64,000 nucleotides of DNA from Cytobacillus firmus (lineage in GTDB: Bacteria > Bacillota > Bacilli > Bacillales > Cytobacillaceae): positions 1,633,001 to 1,697,000 of the forward strand of contig NZ_CP086235.1 of the NCBI RefSeq assembly GCF_023612095.1, written 5' to 3'. The notes beneath the pieces are model-generated. The model did no database searches and was not told where the DNA came from. It saw nothing but the letters and a program-made list of their open reading frames with translations. The position numbers and the translations under genes were made by a program. Below are positions 17,454 to 26,175 of the stretch, in pieces (within the stretch, counting starts at the first letter, position 1; each line of letters opens with the position of its first letter).

Positions 17454-19097
17454 TTGAACTTGTCGTACAGTCAAATTAAAACTCACATCTTAAAAGTTAC
17501 ATATGAGAACTGGAGCGCTCAGTTAACAAAGCCTATTAATGAACGTGAAAGTTACAGAGTGGAACAGAAGACGCTGCATGTTGGCCAAATTGTTGCCAGA
17601 TTCCTTGGCGTTCCCCTTGATGAAGATGAATATTATAATCGTCTTTTTGATTTAATTCACACACAGAAATCAGGGCTTCTCCTCCTCAGTGAAGAACATC
17701 TGGATAAAACCATTAATAACCAGCAGTTTCAGGCGATACAAAAAGTCCTTAATATTAACCGGGAACAGAATTTATCCATAAACCGATTTGCTGCTTTTCT
17801 AGATGGAGAACAGCTGCTGATCAAATCTTCCTCACCGTCCCTGCACAGGAAAATAAGAGAAGCGATGATCAGTATGCTGAATCTGTTTTCTGAAAAGGAA
17901 TCAGGCGGGTTGAAAAACCAGGATATAAGAAGAGTGCTTGTAGATGTGATTAAGTGGTCCGCTAATCATTTGGGTGCAGATCTTAAAGATATTGACCCGA
18001 AAGCGGGTATGCCAAAAATCCTATGGTACGGAAATGGGAAAAAGAGTCATTATTACTTTTTGTACTATTTAATCCAAATGGGATGCGATGTACTTTATTT
18101 TTCTCCTTCAGGAGAAGACCCTCTTTCAGAAATGGATCAGGAAGTTCAGGATTCTTTTGTACATCATTATCCTGAAAAGAAAAAGCCAGAACCTTTCCCG
18201 CAGGAAAAAAGACGAAGGAGTGCTACAGTCGCCTATAGGGCTTCCAGGGAAATAGAAACCATTCTTAACCATGAGGGTTCAGGACTTTATAAACCGTGGC
18301 AGCTTAGGGAGTATACTCCTTCTTCTGTGACCTTGAAAACCACTTATGATGAACTTTTTATTTTAATTAAAGAGAAAGCCATGATCCGTCCAAACTTTGA
18401 GGTGAAGGATGGAAGGGTTATGATACCGTCCATTTTTTCAAAGATTCAGGGAGTAAGCAGGAATCGCAAGGAATACTGGGATCGAATACAAACGATCAGC
18501 CAATATGAAGAAAGTCTGCTGATAAAAAGATTCCCTTTCACCAACAGCGTCAACAATGATTTTCGTTTCCATTATCGCAATGCACTGGACGGGGAAGGGA
18601 AGCTTGACCCTGAAAAAATCATTTCAGGGCACTATTGGAGGTATCAGCAGCTTCCTGGCGGTCTTCAAAATGGAATTGCAAAGGCCATTAGAAATATGTG
18701 TGATCACCCGCGATTAAAGCCGCTGCCTGGTGAATCGGAAGAAGAATTGAAGATTTATCTGTTCAGCCAAAGCCTGCAAATTCCGCCGAGCATTCTGAAA
18801 TTAATGCAGCAATTTGATTACTCTCAGGAAGTCCCTAAGATTATCCTCTATAATAACGAGCTGAACGGGACGATGGTCAGATCGGATGCAGCACTCCTTT
18901 TGCTGCTTAATCAGTTTGGGATAGATATTGTACTGTATAATCCGCCGGGCCATAACGACATTGAGAACTTCATTGAGGAAGATTTATATGATGTTCACTG
19001 GCTCGAGGATGTTGTGTTTGAACAGGAATTTAAGGAGCCATCCTTTCTAAAAAAGGTTCTCTTTCAAGGATTATTAAAAAATTTAAAGGGTGATTGA
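17454..19097 (+). CDS. yceG: YceG-type Ter-associated protein
   Basis: 547 residues, soluble, no membrane span. It matches the YceG family annotated as putative component of a biosynthetic module in Ter loci. Visible repeats of a Rossmann-like strand pattern occur: PKILWYGNGKKSHYYFLYYL (about residue 185) followed by CDVLYFSPSGEDPL, and PKIILYNNELNGTM (about residue 461) followed by IDIVLYNPPGHNDIE, so the protein may be a tandem duplication. A TTG start is chosen for GGGAAGGGAT 6-8 nt upstream. It is separated from telA by 2 bp. Biochemistry unknown. Confidence 0.82.
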   Translation: MNLSYSQIKTHILKVTYENWSAQLTKPINERESYRVEQKTLHVGQIVARFLGVPLDEDEYYNRLFDLIHTQKSGLLLLSEEHLDKTINNQQFQAIQKVLNINREQNLSINRFAAFLDGEQLLIKSSSPSLHRKIREAMISMLNLFSEKESGGLKNQDIRRVLVDVIKWSANHLGADLKDIDPKAGMPKILWYGNGKKSHYYFLYYLIQMGCDVLYFSPSGEDPLSEMDQEVQDSFVHHYPEKKKPEPFPQEKRRRSATVAYRASREIETILNHEGSGLYKPWQLREYTPSSVTLKTTYDELFILIKEKAMIRPNFEVKDGRVMIPSIFSKIQGVSRNRKEYWDRIQTISQYEESLLIKRFPFTNSVNNDFRFHYRNALDGEGKLDPEKIISGHYWRYQQLPGGLQNGIAKAIRNMCDHPRLKPLPGESEEELKIYLFSQSLQIPPSILKLMQQFDYSQEVPKIILYNNELNGTMVRSDAALLLLLNQFGIDIVLYNPPGHNDIENFIEEDLYDVHWLEDVVFEQEFKEPSFLKKVLFQGLLKNLKGD

Positions 19098-19099
19098 AA

Positions 19100-20206
19100 A
19101 TGAATCCGACTAAATCAACAGAACTAAATTTAACAGCCCAGCTGCAGGATGATAAATTAACCGAAAATAACGTTTCAGAAATTAAGCTTGCTCTAAGGCA
19201 GGAGCCTGAGGTGCAAAATCTGGCCAGGTCCATTGATGAGAAGGATCAAATTCAAATACTTGAATTCGGCAAAGAGCCTGCTGTTCAGATTTCCCGCTTC
19301 TCTGACCAGATATTGAGCAATATGAGAACAACGAAGGTTGAAGATTCAGGTGAACTTTTAAAGCAGCTCGGCAGGATCATGGACAAATTTGACAAGAAGG
19401 ATTTCGAGCAGGGACCTAAAGGCATCTTTGGCAAGCTTTTCAAGCGCGGAGAAAAAATGATTGAGAAGCTTTTCGGAAAATACCAGACAATGGGTGCGGA
19501 AATTGATAAAGTGTATGTAGAAATTTCCAAATACCAAAGTGAAATGGTCGATTCTACAACCATGCTTGAACAAATGTATGAGCAGAATTATCAGTACTAT
19601 CTGACGCTCGAAAAATATGCTGTTGCAGGACAAATGAAAGCCGATGATTTAAAGGCCAATCAGCTTCCACAGCTGGAAGCGCGGGCGGCTCAGGGAGATC
19701 AGATGGCTTCGATGCAGCTTGATACGTTAAGAAATGCCGTCGATTTACTCGAGCAAAGAGTTTATGATCTTGAAATGGCTAAAATGGTTTCCCTTCAGAC
19801 AGCACCGCAAATCCGGCTGCTTCAGAGAGGAAATACCAAGCTCATCGGAAAGATTAATTCTGCCTTTGTAACCACTATTCCAATTTTTAAAAACGGTCTG
19901 ATTCAGGCAGTCGCAGCCAAAAGACAAAAGCTTGTTGCTGATTCTATGAGCGAGCTGGATAGACGGACAAACGAAATGCTCGTGCGCAATGCGCAGAATA
20001 TTTCAAACCAAAGTGCTGATATTGCAAGATTGGCAGGCGGTCCAAGCATTAAGATTGAAACGATTGAGGAATCCTGGAATATCATCATGAAAGGTATGCA
20101 GGAAACAAAATCAATAGAAGAAGAAAACAAACGTCTGCGAGAAGAAGGAACCAGGAGACTGGAACAGCTCCAGGACAATTTTAAAAAAATGAAGCAGCAG
20201 GGTTAG
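19100..20206 (+). CDS. yceH: Toxic anion resistance protein TelA (YceH-like)
   Basis: 368 residues. Highly charged and predicted almost all-helical, with long coiled coils at both ends (the last 30 residues contain EEENKRLREEG). The central GKLFKRGEKMIEKLFGKYQ and the NAQNISNQSADIARLAGG segment are typical of TelA/KlaA, which confer tellurite and other stress tolerance by an unknown mechanism. AAAGGGTGA lies before the chosen ATG; a TTG two codons upstream overlaps the yceG stop. It is 2 bp after yceG and 52 bp before terD, so one operon. Confidence 0.92.
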   Translation: MNPTKSTELNLTAQLQDDKLTENNVSEIKLALRQEPEVQNLARSIDEKDQIQILEFGKEPAVQISRFSDQILSNMRTTKVEDSGELLKQLGRIMDKFDKKDFEQGPKGIFGKLFKRGEKMIEKLFGKYQTMGAEIDKVYVEISKYQSEMVDSTTMLEQMYEQNYQYYLTLEKYAVAGQMKADDLKANQLPQLEARAAQGDQMASMQLDTLRNAVDLLEQRVYDLEMAKMVSLQTAPQIRLLQRGNTKLIGKINSAFVTTIPIFKNGLIQAVAAKRQKLVADSMSELDRRTNEMLVRNAQNISNQSADIARLAGGPSIKIETIEESWNIIMKGMQETKSIEEENKRLREEGTRRLEQLQDNFKKMKQQG

Positions 20207-20258
20207 GCAGCTGCACATTTTTAAATAAAATATATATTATTGACGAGGTGGAATTGAT

Positions 20259-20870
20259 ATGGCAATAAATCTTCAAAAAGGCCAGCGTGTTGACTTAACT
20301 AAAGGAAATCCGGGATTATCTAAAATTATGGTAGGATTAGGCTGGGATCCAGTTCAAAAAAGCGGAGGCGGCGGTCTCCTGGGATCTTTATTCGGAGGCG
20401 GCGGCGGAGCAAATATAGACTGCGACGCTTCTGTAATCATGCTTGGTGATAATGGAAAGCTTAAAAGCAATAAAGATGTCATTTACTTCGGTAATTTAAA
20501 GAGCGGAGATGGAAGTGTTCAGCATACTGGAGATAACCTCACAGGTGCAGGCGACGGAGATGATGAGCAGGTGATGATTGATTTAAGCAGAGTGCCTGCG
20601 CACATTCATAAAATGGTATTCGTTGTAAACATTTATGACAGCGTTAAGAGAAAGCAGCATTTCGGCATGATCCAGAATGCATTCATCAGAGTAGTAAACT
20701 CCAGCAACAATCAGGAACTGATTCATTACAACCTGACTGACAACTACAGCGGAAGTACCAGCTTAATAGTTGGAGAGATTTATCGCCATGGAAACGATTG
20801 GAAGTTCGCAGCAGTAGGCACAGGAACTGCTTCTCCCGGCCTTTCAGATGTTGTGCGCTCTTATTCTTAA
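20259..20870 (+). CDS. yceC: TerD-family protein with glycine-rich insertion (YceC-like)
   Basis: 203 residues, a TerD domain. The calcium loop GDNLTGAGDGDDEQ (about residue 89) is intact. Near residue 32 there is a short Gly-rich insertion (KSGGGGLLGSLFGGGGG) absent from the first TerD of this cluster, before the first acidic strand NIDCDAS. Similar glycine loops occur in YceC-type paralogues. GACGAGGTGGAATTGAT precedes the ATG. Last gene of the second Ter operon, closed by a strong terminator. Confidence 0.92.
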   Translation: MAINLQKGQRVDLTKGNPGLSKIMVGLGWDPVQKSGGGGLLGSLFGGGGGANIDCDASVIMLGDNGKLKSNKDVIYFGNLKSGDGSVQHTGDNLTGAGDGDDEQVMIDLSRVPAHIHKMVFVVNIYDSVKRKQHFGMIQNAFIRVVNSSNNQELIHYNLTDNYSGSTSLIVGEIYRHGNDWKFAAVGTGTASPGLSDVVRSYS

Positions 20871-20885
20871 TAAAAATAAACTTAG

Positions 20886-20917
20886 CAGGGGCCCGAAACC
20901 ACTCGGGTCCTTTTTGA
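20886..20917 (+). terminator. Rho-independent terminator of the Ter cluster
   Basis: GGGCCCGA pairs with TCGGGTCC (one wobble), followed by TTTTT. Confidence 0.8.
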
Positions 20918-21102
20918 ATTTTCATAAAAGTTTACCATCATTTGTTTCCTTCTAATCCACCTTTCATATGTTATAATTTTAATAGATTATCAGAACGGTT
21001 AAAGATTTTTTCTCCATTCAGGCAGTTCCGCAGCTTAAACACTTCAAAGAGCTCTGTTGCCCGTAAATTATACATCTTAGATTAGCAGAAGGGGCTTTTA
21101 AC

Positions 21103-21804
21103 ATGCGCAAAATGGTGCTTACTATTACAATTATGATTGTTTCGCTTGCGCTGCTTGGGAATTCTCAGGCTGCCATGGGCGGCATAAAACTAAAGGATTA
21201 CCCGCACTCCTCTAAGCTTAAAGAGTTTCTCAGTCTGAAATCTCCGCGCCAGCTTGGTGAGATCTTTATTGTTCCTCTCGAACCTTTTGATGAGAGAGAG
21301 GCTGCAGAAATGATTTCCCGGGTGGATCATCTGCCCGCCTCCCTGCTCTCCAAAATAGAGGATGAAGATATCAGGGTGAAATTATTCACGGGAAAACTGA
21401 CTGATAATCCTACAGCCCAGCACCTCGCAGGAGTAATTCCCCGCGGCTATACTGGGGATACCACTTGGGATGATGTCCCGGGGATTGGCGGGTCAAAAAC
21501 AGTGCTTGTGAAAATAGGCTTCAGTGAGAGGGGGAAAGGTCATGGATCCGTTAATCTGGAACTTCATGAACTTGCCCATTCTGTTGATCGTCATGTTTAC
21601 AATGGCATTCGATTTAATCAGAAGTTTCTTTCTGTGTGGAAAGCTGAAAAAGCTAAATTGTTCCCGGGGCAAAATTATCTTCTTTCCTTCCCGGAAGAAT
21701 ATTTCGCTGAGGCATTTGCCATGTTTTTTGCAGAAGGGGAATCTAGAAAACTATTAAGAGAGAATGCGCCGAAAACCTATTCTTTTATTAAAGAATTAAA
21801 ATAA
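21103..21804 (+). CDS. Secreted lethal-factor-like (M34) zinc metallopeptidase
   Basis: 233 residues. Signal peptide of about 25 residues ending NSQAAM. The mature protein carries LELHELAHSVDRH (about residue 150), a HExxH zinc site, and a downstream FPEEYFAEAFAMFF (about residue 202) that supplies the third zinc ligand Glu. This pair is diagnostic of the anthrax-toxin lethal factor / Pro-Pro endopeptidase clan. Single-domain secreted members include the PPEPs, which cut Pro-Pro bonds in surface proteins. GAAGGGGC precedes the ATG. No Pro-rich surface protein is encoded next to it, so its substrate is unclear. Confidence 0.82.
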   Translation: MRKMVLTITIMIVSLALLGNSQAAMGGIKLKDYPHSSKLKEFLSLKSPRQLGEIFIVPLEPFDEREAAEMISRVDHLPASLLSKIEDEDIRVKLFTGKLTDNPTAQHLAGVIPRGYTGDTTWDDVPGIGGSKTVLVKIGFSERGKGHGSVNLELHELAHSVDRHVYNGIRFNQKFLSVWKAEKAKLFPGQNYLLSFPEEYFAEAFAMFFAEGESRKLLRENAPKTYSFIKELK

Positions 21805-21895
21805 TTTTACGCGTTTCTATAAAATACTTCTCTAATGTGAAACGAACAGAAATTGTGTACAATAGCATTGAGTATTTAAAAAAGGTTGGGTTGAA

Positions 21896-22690
21896 ATGAA
21901 ACAATATTTGGATCTTTGTAGGCATGTTCTGGAAAATGGCACTAAAAAAGAAGACCGTACAGGCACAGGTACAATAAGCACGTTTGGTTATCAGATGCGC
22001 TTTGACCTGCAGGAGGGCTTCCCGCTTGTTACTACTAAGAAATTGCATCTAAAATCCATTATCCATGAGCTATTATGGTTTTTAAATGGTGATACAAATG
22101 TGAAATATCTTCAGGACAATGGTGTGCGGATATGGAATGAGTGGGCAGACGAGGAAGGGAATCTAGGGCCCGTTTATGGACATCAGTGGAGATCCTGGAC
22201 AGGTGCTGATGGAAATACAGTTGATCAGATCACCAGCCTGATTGAGCAAATCAAAACAAATCCTGATTCCCGTCGCCTGATTGTAAATGCATGGAATGTT
22301 GGAGAAATTGAAAAGATGGCTTTGCCGCCTTGCCACTGTATGTTCCAGTTTTACGCTGCAGATGGAAAGCTATCCTGCCAGCTTTATCAGAGGTCTGCGG
22401 ATGTCTTTCTCGGCGTGCCGTTTAATATTGCTTCCTATGCTTTACTGACTATGATGGTTGCGCAGGTTTGCGATCTGGAGCCTGGTGAATTTGTTCATAC
22501 TTTCGGTGATGTGCATATCTACCAGAATCATCTTGAACAGGTAAACCTCCAGCTGGGCCGTGATCCCCGAAAGCTTCCAATGATGAAGATTAATCCAGAT
22601 GTGAAAGATATTTTCAGCTTTAAGTTTGACGATTTCCAGCTTGAAGACTATGATCCGCATCCTCATATTAAAGGAGTTGTCAGTGTATGA
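21896..22690 (+). CDS. thyA: Thymidylate synthase
   Basis: 264 residues, the short ThyA form. Converts dUMP to dTMP with methylene-tetrahydrofolate. [12 protein letters not shown] contains the catalytic Cys (about residue 146), [18 protein letters not shown] the nucleotide-binding segment, and DPHPHIKG the C-terminal family ending. Overlaps dfrA by ATGA, so dihydrofolate made by ThyA is recycled by the product of the coupled gene. In B. subtilis the equivalent is thyB. Confidence 0.97.
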   Translation: MKQYLDLCRHVLENGTKKEDRTGTGTISTFGYQMRFDLQEGFPLVTTKKLHLKSIIHELLWFLNGDTNVKYLQDNGVRIWNEWADEEGNLGPVYGHQWRSWTGADGNTVDQITSLIEQIKTNPDSRRLIVNAWNVGEIEKMALPPCHCMFQFYAADGKLSCQLYQRSADVFLGVPFNIASYALLTMMVAQVCDLEPGEFVHTFGDVHIYQNHLEQVNLQLGRDPRKLPMMKINPDVKDIFSFKFDDFQLEDYDPHPHIKGVVSV

Positions 22691-23172
22691 TTTTTTTAAT
22701 GTGGGCAATGGATGAGAATCGTGTGATCGGCAGGGATAATAAACTTCCCTGGCATTTGCCTGAGGATTTAAAGTTTTTTAAAAGAACTACGATGGGGCAT
22801 CCCATTGCCATGGGACGCAAAACCTGGGATTCAATCGGGAGACCTCTGCCGGGGAGAGAAAATATTGTTATAACCCGGAATAAATCCTTTTCCTGTGAAG
22901 GATGCACAGTACTGCATACAGTTGAGGAGCTGCTGAAGTACAGCGGCGAGAGGGAAGATGAGATCTTTGTCATTGGCGGTGCCGAGATTTTTAAAGCCAT
23001 TCTTCCTGCAGCTGATCGTCTATATCTGACTATGATTTATGACCAATTTGAAGGGGATACATATTTTCCGGAATTGGACATGTCAGAATGGGATCTTATT
23101 TCAAGGGAGAAGGGCATAAGGGATGAAAGAAATCCGTATGATTTTGAATTCCTTATTTATAAAAGAAAATAA
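22687..23172 (+). CDS. dfrA: Dihydrofolate reductase
   Basis: 161 residues. NADPH-dependent reduction of dihydrofolate. [23 protein letters not shown] holds the active-site Trp-Pro and the acidic residue; [16 protein letters not shown] is the NADPH-binding segment; VIGGAEIF the second. Translationally coupled to thyA and ended by a strong terminator. Confidence 0.97.
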   Translation: MIFLMWAMDENRVIGRDNKLPWHLPEDLKFFKRTTMGHPIAMGRKTWDSIGRPLPGRENIVITRNKSFSCEGCTVLHTVEELLKYSGEREDEIFVIGGAEIFKAILPAADRLYLTMIYDQFEGDTYFPELDMSEWDLISREKGIRDERNPYDFEFLIYKRK

Positions 23173-23174
23173 CC

Positions 23175-23208
23175 TAAAAAGCAGTTCGCGCCGGCGGGCT
23201 GCTTTTTA
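23175..23208 (+). terminator. Rho-independent terminator after dfrA
   Basis: AAAAAGCAG pairs with CTGCTTTTT with a GC-rich inner loop. Confidence 0.8.
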
Positions 23209-23288
23209 AAATTATTAAACTGTAAACATATAGTGATAGGATCCTGATTAATATATAATGTAAAACATCCCAACCCTTGGAGGTATGT

Positions 23289-24020
23289 ATGCTTCGATTA
23301 ATAATCTTTTTTCTTTATATGGGCGGATATTTGGTTTATAGCCTGCCTGCTCTATCCCGGATGAGAAACCTGAATTCAGCACTTCCCGTTGAAGAGCGCG
23401 ACCGCATCATCCATAAAGTGCCCCAAAAGTGGTCCAGGACTATTATGAAAATATCAGGCTCTCAAGTGAAGGTTACGGGGACGGAATTGATCCCTGAGGG
23501 GCCTGTTGTCATTGTCTGCAACCATGAAGGGGATTTCGATATTCCAGTCCTTCTAGCATCTATTAATAAACCTTTTGGTTTCATATCAAAAATTGAAGTG
23601 AAGAAAGCACCCATCATCTCTTCATGGATGGAAGTCATGAACTGTGTCTTTATTGACCGCAGCAATCGCAGCAGTGCAATTAATTCTTTAAAGAATGCTG
23701 CAATGCTTTTAAAACAGGGGCACTCTCTGCTGATTTTTCCGGAAGGAACAAGAAGCAGGGGAGGACAGGTAGCGCCTTTTAAAGTAGGCGGATTCAGGCT
23801 TGCACAGGATGCAGGTGTACCGATTGTGCCAATATCCATTAAAGGGACAGCAGATGCCTTTGAAAAGAATGGGAGACTCATAAAGCCGGCTAAAATTGAA
23901 ATCAGGGTGTGCAAGCCTGTGAATGCCAGGATTGTTAAAGATATAGATGCAAAGTTTCTTGCACAGGAAGTAAGAGGGATAATCTGCAGCAGTCTTTCGG
24001 ATAGAAAAATTGCTTCATAA
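23289..24020 (+). CDS. ypkP: 1-acyl-glycerol-3-phosphate acyltransferase-like protein (YpkP)
   Basis: 243 residues. N-terminal membrane-embedded segment, then the PlsC motifs: NHEGDFD (H-x4-D, about residue 75) and FPEGTRSRGG (about residue 146). PlsC enzymes acylate lysophosphatidate at the inner membrane face; which acyl donor is used is not visible. TTGGAGGTATGT precedes the ATG; an in-frame TTG four codons upstream lies inside that site and is rejected. Position after dfrA matches B. subtilis ypkP. Confidence 0.87.
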   Translation: MLRLIIFFLYMGGYLVYSLPALSRMRNLNSALPVEERDRIIHKVPQKWSRTIMKISGSQVKVTGTELIPEGPVVIVCNHEGDFDIPVLLASINKPFGFISKIEVKKAPIISSWMEVMNCVFIDRSNRSSAINSLKNAAMLLKQGHSLLIFPEGTRSRGGQVAPFKVGGFRLAQDAGVPIVPISIKGTADAFEKNGRLIKPAKIEIRVCKPVNARIVKDIDAKFLAQEVRGIICSSLSDRKIAS

Positions 24021-24023
24021 AAA

Positions 24024-24053
24024 GAAGGCCCCAGTCAGTCAGGGGCCTTTTTA
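24024..24053. terminator. Bidirectional terminator
   Basis: AAGGCCCC pairs with GGGGCCTT around a 9-nt loop, with A and T runs on either side; serves ypkP and the convergent small gene. Confidence 0.85.
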
Positions 24054-24062
24054 TGCGGTACA

Positions 24063-24299
24063 TTATAAATTCGGATTCACCAAATAATCTGTGAGCTTTT
24101 GAATCATGCCGTGGTATTCCCTGGGATCGCAAAATTCTTCTGCGGTAAAGTTCTCTTTCACCCACTCTATTAATTCATCTGCACTGTTGAAGTACTCTCC
24201 ACTTGTGTCGCTTTTCCGAATCATATACCTGCCATTATCTTCATCCACTGTTACCTCCACAGGCAAAGCGCTATCCAGACTGCATAAAGAAAACTCCAT
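24063..24299 (-). CDS. Conserved hypothetical small acidic protein
   Basis: 78 residues, soluble, rich in Asp/Glu. A beta-type N-terminal half (VEVTVDEDNGRYMIRKSD) is followed by a helix (NSADELIEWVKENF). AAAGGGGTGCAGGA precedes the ATG. It is convergent with ypkP and divergent from ilvA, and both gaps contain transcription signals, which supports a real gene. No family recognised. Confidence 0.7.
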   Translation of the reverse strand: MEFSLCSLDSALPVEVTVDEDNGRYMIRKSDTSGEYFNSADELIEWVKENFTAEEFCDPREYHGMIQKLTDYLVNPNL

Positions 24300-24407
24300 T
24301 CCTGCACCCCTTTGTAGATATAAATTAACTTTTGCTTATTATATGTCAGTTTAATCTGTTTCTATCCATAAAATAATTCGAAAAATGTAAATTTTTAAAA
24401 TATCGGA

Positions 24408-24435
24408 TTGAAATCGCGATTTGTCATGGTATAAT
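24408..24435 (+). promoter_or_regulatory. Sigma-A-type promoter of ilvA
   Basis: TTGAAA at 24408-24413, 16-nt spacer, TATAAT at 24430-24435; 38 bp before the ilvA start. Confidence 0.6.
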
Positions 24436-24472
24436 GTACAAATTAATAACTTGTAAAGAAGAGGGTGGCAAA

Positions 24473-25741
24473 ATGGAACAGAAATTAATGACAAAAAAAT
24501 GGGTGCAGTTGGAAGATATTTTGATTGCATACCAGCAGCTAAAGGATATTGTTGCCCATACACCTTTACAGAAAAATGAACGCCTATCAGAAAAGTATGA
24601 GTGCAATGTTTATTTGAAAAGGGAAGATCTTCAGCATGTCCGCTCATTTAAATTAAGAGGCGCCTACTATAAAGTTAAATCTTTAACTGCAGAGGAGCTT
24701 GAACACGGTGTAGTCTGTGCAAGTGCAGGGAATCATGCGCAGGGAGTTGCCTATGCATGCAGACATCTTGGGGTTCAGGGGAAGATCTTCATGCCGGCGA
24801 CCACGCCGAGACAGAAGGTGAGCCAGGTAGAGCTGTTTGGGAGAGATTCAGTAGAGATCATACTTGTTGGAGACACTTTTGATGATTCCTATCACGAAGC
24901 TCTTAAATGCGCCACTGAGGAGGACATGGCATTTATCCATCCGTTTGATGATGAAATGGTGATAGCGGGACAGGGAACAGTAGCGGTTGAGATGCTCAAC
25001 GATTGTGAAGAGCATGTTGATTTTGTTATTGCCAGCATTGGCGGAGGCGGATTGATGGCCGGACTCAGCACATACATAAAAAGCATCTCGCCGGAAACGC
25101 AGATGATTGGGGTTGAACCTGAAGGAGCTCCCTCAATGAGCGAAGCAATCAGGGTCCAAACAGTAGCACCGCTCGGAGAGATTGATAAGTTTGTAGATGG
25201 TGCGGCAGTAAAATGTGTCGGTGAAAAAACCTATGACATCTGCAATGAGCTTATTGATGATATTTTCATGGTTCCTGAAGGGAAAGTGTGCACGACAATC
25301 CTTGAATTATATAACGAGCATGCGATTGTGGCAGAGCCTGCCGGTGCTTTGCCGATTGCTGCATTGGATATGTGCAGGGATCAAATTAAAGGAAAGAATG
25401 TTGTTTGTGTAATCAGCGGCGGCAATAATGATATTGGCCGAATGCAGGAAATTAAAGAGCGTTCCCTGCTTTATGAAGGCCTGCTTTACCATTTCATTGT
25501 GAACTTCCCCCAAAGGGCTGGGGCATTAAGAGAGTTCCTTGACGAAGTGCTTGGTCCGACGGACGATATTACACGTTTTGAATATACGAAAAAGAATAAT
25601 AAAGAAAATGGTCCGGCCCTTGTAGGAATTGAGCTGAAGCATAGGGAGGACTATAGCGACCTCATTGTGAGAATGAATAAAAAGGGATTCACATACAAAG
25701 AGATAAACAAAGACAGCAACCTTTTCCATCTGCTCGTATAA
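24473..25741 (+). CDS. ilvA: Threonine dehydratase
   Basis: 422 residues. PLP-dependent deamination of threonine to 2-oxobutyrate, first step to isoleucine. RSFKLRGAYYK (about residue 58) contains the cofactor Lys, SAGNHAQG and SIGGGGLMAGL bind substrate and phosphate, and the last 90 residues form the ACT-like regulatory domain (HFIVNFPQRAGALREFL). The start is placed at the ATG after GAAGAGGGTGG; the frame extends 13 codons upstream into the promoter. Length equals that of B. subtilis IlvA as I recall it. Confidence 0.96.
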   Translation: MEQKLMTKKWVQLEDILIAYQQLKDIVAHTPLQKNERLSEKYECNVYLKREDLQHVRSFKLRGAYYKVKSLTAEELEHGVVCASAGNHAQGVAYACRHLGVQGKIFMPATTPRQKVSQVELFGRDSVEIILVGDTFDDSYHEALKCATEEDMAFIHPFDDEMVIAGQGTVAVEMLNDCEEHVDFVIASIGGGGLMAGLSTYIKSISPETQMIGVEPEGAPSMSEAIRVQTVAPLGEIDKFVDGAAVKCVGEKTYDICNELIDDIFMVPEGKVCTTILELYNEHAIVAEPAGALPIAALDMCRDQIKGKNVVCVISGGNNDIGRMQEIKERSLLYEGLLYHFIVNFPQRAGALREFLDEVLGPTDDITRFEYTKKNNKENGPALVGIELKHREDYSDLIVRMNKKGFTYKEINKDSNLFHLLV

Positions 25742-25813
25742 GCACCCGGATGAGTTGCAGATCACTATTACTTAATAAGATATGTGGCTGAAATATGAAT
25801 TTTTATGATATCT

Positions 25814-25842
25814 GTGACATTTCCTTTAAAAAGTACTATAAT
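25814..25842 (+). promoter_or_regulatory. Sigma-A-type promoter of tatA
   Basis: GTGACA at 25814-25819, 17-nt spacer, TATAAT at 25837-25842; 43 bp before the tatA start. Confidence 0.6.
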
Positions 25843-25885
25843 CGTATTAGATTCAAAAGGGAAGTACTTTAAAGGAGATGTGAAT

Positions 25886-26083
25886 ATGCTTTCAAATATC
25901 GGTGTACCAGGATTAATTTTAATCCTTGTTTTGGCGTTAATCATATTCGGTCCAAAAAAGCTGCCGGAAATTGGCCGTGCTTTTGGTGAAACACTAAGAG
26001 AATTTAAAAAATCTACCCGAGATCTGACAAGTGACGTGATGGATGAGCTTGAACAGGATACTAAGAAAAAAACGGTTAAATAA
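25886..26083 (+). CDS. tatA: Twin-arginine translocase subunit TatA
   Basis: 65 residues. One N-terminal membrane span ([14 protein letters not shown]), the FGPKKLPE hinge and an amphipathic helix ([14 protein letters not shown]), then a charged tail: the TatA layout. It polymerises to form the pore for folded Tat substrates. AAAGGAGATGTGAAT precedes the ATG. Paired with tatC downstream. Confidence 0.95.
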   Translation: MLSNIGVPGLILILVLALIIFGPKKLPEIGRAFGETLREFKKSTRDLTSDVMDELEQDTKKKTVK

Positions 26084-26112
26084 GGTGTAAGGATATTCTT
26101 CTTGCACCTTTT
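26083..26112 (+). terminator. Terminator-like hairpin between tatA and tatC
   Basis: AAGGTG.AAG pairs with CTT.CACCTT, followed by TTTTTG. A second hairpin (GCTGGC CAA GCCGGC, then TTTTTAT) follows at 26132. Together they should lower tatC relative to tatA. Confidence 0.65.
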
Positions 26113-26175
26113 TGTTTTGGTTTAAAAAATCTGGCTGGCCAAGCCGGCTTTTTATAAAATTAGCAGGAGATTTGT

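Noticed and set aside
21838..21870. Possible sigma-W promoter before thyA (TGAAAC followed by CAAT after 16 nt)
   Set aside because: The -10 part does not match CGTA, and thyA is a housekeeping gene.
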